Shown piece after piece: positions 26,870 to 36,395 of a stretch of DNA of 64,000 nt; the first letter of the stretch is position 1; each line of letters starts with the position of its first letter. The DNA is taken from the NCBI RefSeq assembly GCF_020740795.1, contig NC_067312.1, forward strand, positions 66,174,905-66,238,904, given 5' to 3'. The translations under genes and the position numbers were made by a program. The notes under the pieces were generated by a model, which had not been told where the DNA came from, did no database searches, and saw only the letters and a program-made list of their open reading frames with translations. The stretch is from Apus apus (Eukaryota > Chordata > Aves > Apodiformes > Apodidae).

Positions 26870-26938
26870 TTTTTTCCCCCCCTTTTTTTTCTTTCTTTTT
26901 TCTTTTTTCTTGGTTTATTTTTTTGTTGTTGTTGTTTT
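26870..26938. repeat. Pyrimidine-rich then (GTT)n tract
   Basis: A run of T and C followed by T-rich sequence and several GTT units. Simple-sequence DNA only. Confidence 0.8.
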
Positions 26939-28054
26939 AATTGTCAGCTAAATATGGGTCTGTTATCCTGTGCTTATGTGAGGTGAACAGAAAGCAGAGA
27001 ATCAAGGCTTGCAGGTTAATGCAATTTATCTGTCCATGATACGTAGCAAAGGGTGATTTCTGCACAGATTTAAAATGGACCAGTGGAATGTAAGCTGCTC
27101 ACAACCACTAGACAACGCATATTTTATAGAGTGCATGACAGAAAGCTAAGGAATACATAGATCAGATGTGCAATATTTGCAAAGACCTGAAGCTGCAAGT
27201 ACCATCATATTGAAAACCAAGCTTGGTGGGGAGGGTTGAAGAGAAGGAGGGAAGAGGAGGAAGGGAATGACACAAAAGGAATGGAAAGCAGATCCCTTGT
27301 TTGTAAACTGGCTGCATCTCAACTGGAAGGTGCTGCAGCTACAGAGAACTGCAGGATTGGACCAGGTTCGTTTTTCTCTTACGTTTCTAGCTGAAATTTT
27401 GAGCACAACAACAGGAAACCCACACTAGTAAAGAGGAAAAGGAGAGAGGAATTTAAGGTGGAGAGATGTGTAGAGGTGGGTTACACCTGAAATAGCTCCT
27501 GTAGAGCTATTAGTGCACGAAGAGGTACTGGGGGAGGGGAAGAACTGTTGTTTGCTGATCTTGATTAAATGTCAGAAATACAAACTCGTGTTTCTGGAGA
27601 GTAAAGCAGGAGGGAGCAGGTCTCACAAAAGCGTCTGTTTGCTGACAAGGCTTGTGACCACGAATGCACTATTGTCCTTCTCAAAGGCAAGAGAAGAGAG
27701 AAAAAGAAAGCGTGGTGTGAAGGAGTAGGCTGGGGTTATTTCCCCACCAATAATACAGCTAACAGGACAAAATGACAGTGCCTGAGCTGGCTGCTGTCCT
27801 GCTTTCCTGGAGTGCTGTTCTGGGGACTGTCTGCAGCAAGAGAAAGAGAAGGAGCAGACCCTCTGTTGGTATTTGTAGCTGAGTTGTGAACAGGCATCCA
27901 GGAAACCCAGACCCACCTAACAGTGCAGAGACTGAAAGAACTGGCAAAACATAATCCACCTAGTCCAATAGAAGAAGCAAGGAAGCCAAAAAACTTTCCA
28001 TGCATTATGAAATGCGTATGTCTGTGCCCTTGTACACAGACAAATTTGTCATTT

Positions 28055-28076
28055 AAAAAAAAAAAAAAAAAAAAAA
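28055..28076 (+). repeat. Uninterrupted A22 tract
   Basis: Twenty-two consecutive A residues. Such a tract can be the tail of a retrocopy, but I recognise no source gene upstream and find no clear flanking duplication, so a simple mononucleotide repeat is the conservative reading. Confidence 0.8.
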
Positions 28077-30900
28077 GTAAACCAGCTAAAAACAGAACAG
28101 AGAAGGTGATGGCACTCTGAATTTCACATGGACCCAAGCAGCTGCTTAGAGGAATAAAACTGTAAAGGCAGAAGCTTTGTCTTGGGGAGTGAATGTGCTG
28201 CAGAATAGAGGAGCACTGGAAGACAGTGTTTAAAATCTCTATCACTGCTGTGGCAGCATTTTTGCCAAAGGTACATGCTAGCTGTTTCAGGTATGTGCAA
28301 AATACCAAGTAGATTGGTTCTCATAGCACAAATGAAAAGTGATACATGGGGTAGAAGAATAATTTAACAAAGAGATAAAATCCCCATTCAGATCAAGCAA
28401 TGAGTTTCAATGTAAGTCTACAAAGAATATGAAAAACTCTCAGCAACCTGAAATATGGGGGTTTGTTTTTTAAATGTGCCTCTCATGAGGCAAGGACATT
28501 TTGAGGAAGCAGCTTTCTCATCTCCTCCAGGCAGAGTAGACAACTAGGTCTGACAGTAGTTTCAGACTTTTATCAAGGTAGAAATGTGTTAGGTCTGTAA
28601 AGGCTACAGTCAAAGGAGCCTGTGAAGTATGGGCGGTATGTGTACAGCCTTATATACTATAGTATAATGTACATGTGTGCGTCTGTGTTAGCTTCACCTG
28701 AGACTGAGGTTTCTGAACACAGCTCTGACATAATTTATGAGGCTCTAACTGTGTTTCTCAAGTGATTTGTAATCAGTACTGGACTAGTACTTGAAGAAGC
28801 TGGGAGGGAACTTCCCTGTCTGTCATGCATGTCTTGTCTCCCTGCCAGGGCATCTCAATTAACCTCTGAGTCACAGTGTTGTCCTGGAAGTGGGGTCTGT
28901 CACCCAGTGTGCAAGAAGCCCATCCAAACATAGAGTCAAGAGATTTACTCTGATATTCAGTTCTGCACAGAAAAGGGACCAGGGTGGTATTCCACAAAGC
29001 AAGCTCAGTTTCCTGAAACAAAAGTGTCACTTTTATACCCAAACACATGAGAAAGGACTTTAACATCTTCTATCACTGGCACACACAATTGGTCAACTGA
29101 CCCCTTTGCTTCCATTTAAATTGGAAATGATCAGAAATTTCACTACACCTGCTCAAAGAGTAAGGGGCTTGTAGGTAGTAGGGGTCCCTCTAGCCTGTGG
29201 GTGTGAATTTCAGTATGCTAATGGTTCATTAATGTATTAATACAGTGATTTCAGTTACTCTATGTATTTTTCCCCAGTGCTCAAGGCTGTAAGCAAGACA
29301 AGCTGTGGGGAGTGCTCCTTTCCATCCCTTCCATCTGTCCTGCAGGCCTGTTTCAAGGCTGGGCTGGTGACTGCCTGGAGAGTGTTTTTCTCTAACTAGA
29401 GTCTGGTTTTGTCTAATTCTTCTTTGCCTGGGCCCGTTTTTATTCTGTGTGCCTTATGTTCTCTTTTATGTGCTTTTACCCAAATGTAATTTTCCTCTCA
29501 AATTTTACTTATTTCAATTAATAACTGACATAAACAGTGGGATTTCTCTATTCAGCCAGGCTATTGCCATATACTCTGTTGAATCCCAAGTGTCTTGCAT
29601 GGTATGAGGCTGCTTTACATGGACGCAGGGTCACAGCTGGGCTTTCACCTCAAAGTTTCTTCTTTCTGGGGGTGAAAAGTGCTATCAGGCCTGCTCCCAA
29701 GTCCCCTCTGGGACTGCTGTAAGGATGGGTTTGCCAATTATATAAAAAGCTGAGGTTTTCACATGCATGAGAGGGTAAGTGGAAACATTTGTCCTTTAGT
29801 CTCTTGGCTGTGATAATTTTTCCCTGCTCCAACTGTCTGTGTGCCATTGGCATAAAAAGCAGCTTCAGAAATGGAGAAGGAAGTGTCTTCTGCCAGGCTG
29901 TGGGAGAGAAGGGAAGACTAATTCCAGTGGTGCTGAGAGGGGGTTTGGGCAACCCCAAAAGCTTTTGAAGACCTTTCTGGTAAATGACATTTAAAATTAC
30001 TGCACATCCCTTGCACAGGTTGCCAGGTCTGCTGTGGGCACTGGGTTCCCTTTGCTGCTCAGCCCTGTGAGGCAGGGTGGACAGGAAACACCTCTGTAGA
30101 CATTTTGGCTGTGATGCCAGCATGTTTTGTAGGAATTGGCCTTTCCCTCTGCAGCCTGTACTCATGGCATTATTGGCTTAGTCTTGATAGCTCTTAGAAG
30201 CTAAAGCAGAGGCCCAAATGGATCAGATTGAAGAATCTCTGCCACCAGTAGTGAGCAGTTAGTATGGCCTGGGCAGGGAACTAGGCTGTTGCTTCTCTGG
30301 AAAAGACTCCTGAAATAACCATAATCATGTGTCTGTAGTGCCAGCTGTCTGCTCACTCAAGGCCCATGATGAAGGCCCACCTGGCTTATGTCCAGCCATG
30401 AGTCATTGAGCTTGGGCCAGCTGGGAGCAGCCCAAGAAGGTGTGAACTGGGGCTGGGAAAGCATGGATGTGTTCTTCCTTGGGCCTGGTTGTCTTCTCCC
30501 TAAAAAAAGTGCCTGGCTGTCCCTCACATAGCCTGATGGGACAACCAATGCACTGGCTATGAGGAATTCTGAGTTTTGTTGCAGGGGAGCGCTCAGGAGC
30601 CTGGAGAAGCTGAGCTCACAGCAGCACCAAGCTGTCGTGTAACAAAATAAAACTCCATTTACTCCTTTGTGAAGTCCTTACTGGACTCTGGCATCTGATT
30701 GCAGTTGCAGTAGTTATGATTGTGGTTATGAATGGGGACATGAGTTCAGTGATTAGGATGAATCTGTGTGGGACATGCAGGACGTGGGCATCAGCCATAG
30801 AGGACAAAAATAAAAAATGTGTAGCACCACCACTGTGTGCTTGCTGCTGACCCAGAGGTTTCAGTGTCACCAGAGCAGCAGCTTGCATGAAAGCCAGGGG

Positions 30901-30906
30901 TATATA
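30901..30906 (+). promoter_or_regulatory. TAL2: Candidate TATA box of TAL2
   Basis: TATATA preceded by GGGG lies 47 bases before the TAL2 ATG, which would put a start site near 30930 and give a very short leader. Competing reading: the pyrimidine-rich stretch ending in ctttgtag at 30936 could instead be a 3' splice acceptor joining a remote 5' non-coding exon. The sequence cannot decide between them. Confidence 0.4.
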
Positions 30907-30947
30907 GCATTCACTCACCATCTACTTTGCTTTGTAGAACCTTGAGA

Positions 30948-31301
30948 ATGACAAGGAAGGTCTTCACCAACACCAGGGAGCGATGGAGGCAGCAAAATGT
31001 CAACAGTGCCTTTGCCAAGCTGCGGAAACTCATTCCCACCCACCCACCAGACAAAAAACTGAGCAAGAATGAGACGCTTCGGTTAGCTATGAGATACATC
31101 AACTTCCTGGTCAAGGTTCTGGGAGAGCCAGGCCTGCAGCAGACAGCAGTGGCAGCACATGGCAGCATTCTGGGGTTCTTCCAGCAAGCTCCATGCTTGC
31201 AAAGCATGGAGGAGCTGACTCTGATGGAAAACTGTGGTGTCTCCTCTCCTGACATGAGCAGCAATATAGCAGAGTGTTGGTCAGAGACATCATCTCCCTA
31301 G
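30948..31301 (+). CDS. TAL2: TAL2, class II bHLH transcription factor (117 aa, single coding exon)
   Basis: TAL2 is a tissue-restricted bHLH factor of the TAL1/LYL1 family that pairs with E proteins and binds E-boxes. In mammals it is needed for GABAergic neuron development in the midbrain; these roles are known from the family. The basic region at about residues 3-16 carries [11 protein letters not shown], including the E-box-contacting Glu. Helix 1 ([11 protein letters not shown]), a loop with [11 protein letters not shown], and helix 2 ([15 protein letters not shown]) follow to about residue 58. The tail of some 58 residues is less conserved and holds a Gln-Gln block and an acidic stretch. 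The ATG at 30948 is chosen because [12 protein letters not shown] is the conserved start; an open extension to 30927 begins at TTG and is not needed. The product is a little longer than the mammalian protein (about 108 residues). The frame is intact and lies between FKTN and TMEM38B as in human. Confidence 0.96.
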   Translation: MTRKVFTNTRERWRQQNVNSAFAKLRKLIPTHPPDKKLSKNETLRLAMRYINFLVKVLGEPGLQQTAVAAHGSILGFFQQAPCLQSMEELTLMENCGVSSPDMSSNIAECWSETSSP

Positions 31302-32840
31302 CAGACAATGAGACATTCAGTCTTGGTGTTAGTCTGATAGCCCCCATCTTTCTGCAGAATCTGTGGATTGCTCCTCTATGTATTGTGCTCATTTATTTAT
31401 ATTTATTATTGTCATACTTGGTATACATTTTTATTTAATAGGAAAGGAAATTCTTGGTCAGCCAAAAACCTGGAAGACCAGATAAAGAACTTGCAGCCTC
31501 TGGGAACCTGGAAGGACTCACTGCTGTCACAACAGAGTCCAATCCTGGAGGGCCTTCTCCTCCATAAATCAGGCCATAGAATTTCATCCAGTGCTTCTGG
31601 CAGGGTAAGAGGTTATTCTCCCATGCTACTTCTAGGAAACACTACTGAGCTCAGGAATGATGACAGCACCACAAAATTTGTCCAAGACAGATACGTGGCC
31701 TCACTAGTGAAAACATTTGAGAGACGTTATCTTTACCATAGCTCTCCATCAGTGGTTCCAGGGGCTAATTGCACTCTTTCTTGAACATGTGATTCTTATT
31801 TACAGCTTGATTAATTTTTCTGAAAATACAAGTCCTAGCCCCTGATCCTGGCTACATCTTACTCCATCAGACTGGAGGGATACCAGAGGAAAATGCTATT
31901 AACAAAATGAAATATTAGGTTAAAGCAAAAATGTCAATTTAAAATAGAAGAAGCCATAGTCATGTTGTCCCAAATGTCTTCCTGCTTTTATCTACTGTAG
32001 CTGGGCTTCCTCCATCTGGACACTAATCCCAAATGGGCTGAAGGAGCAGATGCAGAAATTGTTGTACATGTCTTCCACTTGAGGAAAAAAAAGCTGAAAG
32101 GTTTCATGGTGATTTATTTTTCTTTTTCTGAACACTGCTAATCTTCAGTTTGCTTATTCTTGCATTTCTGAGCTGTCAGGGCTGAGGACTGGAGTGGAGA
32201 GCAGCTGAGTAGAAACACACTAAGAGTCTTGCACGTTCTGTGAAGTCAGTACTGCTTTCTCCCTGCCTCTGCTCACTTTAATGTCACAGCCTCTTGTGCA
32301 CAGTGCCTCAAACGTAATGAGCCAAGTCCTTCTTGCCCTGCTTTGTGTTGACTTGCTGGGAGTTACAGCAGGATAAATTAGTCCAAGTGAATCAGAGCAC
32401 AAATTGACAAAGTGTGGTGGTGCTATTTGGCCTACCAGTCAGCCACTTGCTATCCTAGGAAACACATGTCATGAAGGCAAGCCAGAACATCTTGTAAGCA
32501 GTTACTGTCCAGGGAAGAAGAAATCCTGGCTATTTTGTAACACAATGTGCTTATATTATTTTCTGTCTTAAAAAGCTTCCTTTCTAGTTATTGCTTTGGT
32601 TCGTATCAACAATTCCTTTGTTCTCCTTTCCATTTAGGAGCTCCCTACTCCCATTTTCAGCATGGATTTGACTAGATCTGTCTACCAAAGAGTATTTTTT
32701 CTGGGGATAAGGTTTTTTGTTTGTGTTTTGTGGATTTCTTATCTGTATGATCATGAACAAAGATGGTGTAACTCGCCACACTTTGTACTATATGTTATTT
32801 AACATCTAATATATTCCAAATAAATTATTTAAGGAACTAA
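31302..32840 (+). other. TAL2: Probable TAL2 3' UTR
   Basis: Sequence after the TAL2 stop, with no recognised coding content. The first canonical AATAAA that I see is at 32819-32824, about 1.5 kb after the stop. An open frame at 31368-31784 has no recognisable product. The end of the transcript is an inference from the hexamer alone. Confidence 0.4.
31391..31410 (+). promoter_or_regulatory. TAL2: AU-rich element in TAL2 3' UTR
   Basis: Three closely spaced ATTTA pentamers, including the nonamer TTATTTATA at 31393-31401, start 90 bases after the TAL2 stop. This matches the consensus of class II AU-rich elements that shorten mRNA half-life. It acts only if the transcript extends this far, which is likely but not shown. 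Confidence 0.5.
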
Positions 32841-35049
32841 TCTTTGTCTTTTTTAACTTCTCTAAAATTTCATTTTACATTTTCATACCACTTGGTAGAA
32901 GATAACAAAAACACTGCAGCATAATTTTCAGCAGAGGATTGTTCTACTTTTCAGCAGTTACACATGAGGTAAGTATTAAGTAAATTTCTTGATGCTAGAA
33001 ACAACATTACCAGATTATTAAGAATGACACAAATTCTTTACTTATTATGATTTCTTAAACTTTTTGGTTGAATTGTTTTTCAACCGACATGATAATTTTG
33101 ACCAGATGTTGAAAAAGACAGATAAACAAAATTTCATTGTGCAACACTGCTGTGTTTCTCTTCCAAATATTCACGATTCAGAAAGATTTTAACCAACTCC
33201 ATTTTAAAAGGTGAAGTCACCGTAAAGAATTAATTTGGACTCTGATTTGAGTCTGTCATGATCTGGAGATGTTGAGATAGGCACAACCTACAGATTCAGA
33301 CTGGAGTCCAAGTTCAGATACAAAAACTCACCCAAAGCTGAGGGGAACTTAGAATGTAAAGCCACTCTTTCTGACTAGCAACTGGAAGGAACAACATAAT
33401 CCTCAGTTGACTATGAAGCTAGGAGAGGGAGAGGAAGAACTAGGATTACAGATAGAGAAGTTGTGAGGAAAAGATGGACAATGACTGTGACACAGGGCCA
33501 GTTTCAGTTTCATACCTATATGGATGTCTCTGGCACTGCTCTTTGGTACACCAGGAGAGGGACTTCTGCACAGCTGTACCTAAGAAAGGTATAATCTCAA
33601 AAGATTAAATGTACAGGTCATTAAATAAACCAAATGTGAGGTTCAAAATATGTTTTTCTACTGAGCAAGGAAACGCCACCTTAGAGAGGATCCTCTCCTT
33701 ACAGCAGGTAATGTCAAATAAATTAGTATGCTCAGGATGATGTCAATGTCTCCTCTGGAAGTGGGCACAGTAGAGCCATGTCAATGTTGTTTTAGGACTC
33801 TAAGATCCATCCTAGCATATTTTTCTGAGCAATAAGTGGAAGCTGCAGGAGCAATGTAGTTCAAAGGCATAGGATTCAAGACCCACTTAGTAATTTATCT
33901 TCCAGTATCTAACTAGCTCCCACAAATTTATTTGCTGCTAGTGACCATGGTTGAAGGAGTGTGAACAAGGGAGATCTGACTTTTGTTCTTTGAAGGCTGT
34001 GTGATGAAAGAAGGTGGAAAGAATGGGCAACTTAACTACTGACCTGCGGGGCAGAGGTCACTTGAGGCCCAGTCTTAAATCTAAAGGTCATCGACAAAGT
34101 GTCAGAGTTTAAATCCTTCACTTTTCAGGGGTGCAATTGTGTTTTTAATACAGCAGGTGGTGAGAGGATCAGAGGAGAGAAGATGGGTGGAGGAAGCAAC
34201 TCAAGCATTTGGATTACAGAAGGTAGAGGTTGCCCAGTATCTGCTTCATACATGTATCTGGTTTAATTTATTCATTATTGTTCTCTCTGTAAGCATTTTC
34301 ATTGTAATTTAAGTTAGTCCAGCTCTTCTCTGTAAGAAAAAGTGTTAGTCTCATCCCATTGTATTGCTCCTGCACCCCCTTCCATGTGTGCAAATGAATG
34401 CACATCCCATCCCTCCACGGTTTGTTGCTCTGCCATGGATTGCAGACCCTGAGAGAAGCTCCTTTTGGGAGGAACCCCCATAGCCACCATGATCCAAACA
34501 GAGAGCCAAAGAGCATCCAGCTGTTCTGTGGATACAACTCCCCTGCTGAGCATCAGTGCCACAAAATAGCACAGAAGTGACTCTGGATGGGGGCAGAAAG
34601 GAGTCAATGAGACTCCTGGGGATCTCAGCATGGGCTGCATTGGGCCTGAGATGAAGTTTCCAACTTTTATGCTGGCAAACAATGCAGAGAGGTAGTCATA
34701 AGCACCCACCTCTCTGTCCCATTATAACTGGCCAGGGACACAGTGAACAACACTGTCTCAGACCTGGGGAATTCCCCTCATTTTCTTTGATACTGCCTAC
34801 ACTTGCACCTTGAAAGACAGACTCTTTCTTAGGTAGCCTAAAACCTTAAAGGAAGGCTAAAGGATGAGGGCCTGTGGTCAGAAAGTCTTCATGAAGGCAT
34901 TCTGCCTCCAGCCCTCGGTACTGACACTGCTTAGCACTGATCTTCTATTGCTGACAGTATTTGGAAAATCCTGGTAGACAGCAGAGCCCAGCCCTAGAGC
35001 TGAGAAAGTCTAAGAACAGCTAGTATTAAATCTCCCTTCAAATTACAGC
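32841..35049. other. Intergenic downstream of TAL2, nothing recognised
   Basis: AT-rich unique-looking sequence. Open frames at 34268-34709 on the minus strand overlap each other in different frames and resemble no protein that I know. Confidence 0.5.
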
Positions 35050-35120
35050 TGTGTTCCAGTGCCTCACCACCCTCACACTAAAGAATTTCCTCCTAATGTC
35101 TAGATTAAATGTCCCCTTCA
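35050..35120 (-). mobile_element. Short CR1 LINE fragment
   Basis: About 70 bases reading the complement of the CR1 3' region (tgttccagtgcctcaccacc, then aatttcctcctaatgtctag), truncated at both ends. It abuts the plus-strand CR1 that follows. Confidence 0.75.
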
Positions 35121-36304
35121 ATGACAGCCAACATGGCTTCACTAAGGGCAAATTCTGCCTGACAAATTTGATGGCCTCTTATGATGGGGTTACTGCATTG
35201 GTGGATATTTGCTGATGTTGTTTACCTGGACTTGTACAAAGCATTTGACACTGTGCTGCACAACACCCTTGTCTCTCAAATGGAGAGACACAGACTTGAT
35301 GCATGGACCAGTGAAAGAGTTGCAGTCAACAGGTCAATGCTCAAATGGAGATCAGTGACAAGTGGCATTCTTCAGGGGTTGGTTCTGGGTCTGGTATTAT
35401 TAAAAACCTTTTTTGGTGACATGGACAGTAAAACTGAGTGCACCCTCAGCAAGTTTGCTGCTGACAAATTGTATGGTGTGGTCAACATGCTGGAAGAAGG
35501 TGAGGCCATTCAGAGGGACCTGGGTAGGCTTGAGTGGTGGGCCCATGGGAACCACGTGAAGTTCAACAAGGCCAGGGGCAAGATCCTGCACATGGGTCAG
35601 GGCAATCCCAAGCACAAATACAGGTTGCACAGAGAATATGTAGAGAGCAGCCCTGAGGAGAAGGACTTGGGGTGTTGGTTGATGAGAAGCTCAACATGAG
35701 CCAGCAACGTGTGCTTGCTGCCCAGAAAGCCAACTGTATCTTGGGCTGCATCAAAAGAAGCATGGCCAGTGGGTCAAGGGAGGTGATTCTCCTCTACTCT
35801 GCACTCATGAGACCCCACCTGGAGTTCTGTGTCTGGCTCTGGACTCCCTAGCACAAACAGACACAGACCTGCTCAAGTGGTTCCAGATAAGGACTACAAA
35901 GATGGTCTGAAGGCAGGAGCACTTATCCTATGAAGACAGGCTGAGAGAGCTGGAGAAGAGGAGGCTCCAGGGAGACCTTATAGCAGCCTTCCAGTACCTG
36001 GAAGGGCTGTACAGGTAAGTAGAAGAGGGATTTTTTATGAGGGAGTGTAGTGTTAGGATGCGGGGGAACTGTTTCCAAACAAAAGATCTTAGGAATAAAT
36101 TATTTTCTATGAGGGTGGTGAGGCAATGTAACAGGTTGCACAGGGAAGTTGTTGCTGCCCCCTTCCTGGGAGTGTTGAAGTCCAGGTTGGATGGGGCTTG
36201 GAGCAACCTGGTGTGGTGGGAGGTGTCCTGGCCCATGGCAGGGTGGTTGGGACTAGATGATCTTTGAGATCCGTTTGAACCCAAACCATTCTATGATCAT
36301 GATT
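35121..36304 (+). mobile_element. CR1 LINE, RT core to 3' tail, inactive
   Basis: The plus-strand sequence begins inside the RT domain (a QHGFTKGKFCLTNL-like segment near 35130) and continues with VVYLDLYKAFDTVLH and KFAADKLYGVV in the frame at 35181-35699. It then goes through LEWWAHGNHVKFNKA to the 3' UTR and ends at a CR1 tail (cattctatgatcatgatt). The RT catalytic motif, normally FADD in CR1, reads FAAD, so the first metal-binding Asp is lost; frameshifts and stops follow after 35699. Its 3' half closely resembles the copy at 41637-42175. Confidence 0.92.
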
Positions 36305-36395
36305 CACAGAATGACAGAATTACCTTGGTTGGAAAAGACCTTCAAGATCATTGAGTACAACAATTAACCTAACAATGAGAAGCCCTTAACTGAAT
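36305..36395 (-). mobile_element. Short CR1 LINE tail fragment
   Basis: The sequence cacagaatgacagaattacc, followed by ttggttggaaaagaccttca, is the complement of a CR1 3' end, placed directly after the tail of the plus-strand CR1. Tail-to-tail placement means two independent insertions. It is more diverged than its neighbour. Confidence 0.75.

Larger units (their letters stand above)
8646..30896. other. FKTN-TAL2 intergenic region, no gene and no recognisable transposon
   Basis: About 22 kb in which I recognise no exon, RNA gene, CR1 or LTR. Simple-sequence tracts are listed separately. Frames up to about 190 codons exist (for example 27736-28308 minus, 13138-13500 plus, 18889-19269 minus) but show no domain, splice context or similarity that I know. 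Stretches at about 11040-11300 and 14080-14400 look like candidate conserved non-coding elements from their base texture and clusters of homeodomain-type TAAT cores; this is a guess that needs alignment. Confidence 0.55.

Noticed and set aside
28021..28076. Processed pseudogene ending in the A22 tract
   Set aside because: No upstream similarity to a known mRNA and no clear flanking target-site duplication were found.
27736..28308. 190-codon minus-strand frame as a gene
   Set aside because: It includes a poly-Phe run read from the A22 tract, has no recognisable domain and no supporting context.
30927..30947. Seven-codon N-terminal extension of TAL2 from TTG
   Set aside because: It would start at a non-ATG codon, overlaps a possible splice acceptor, and the conserved protein begins at the ATG at 30948.
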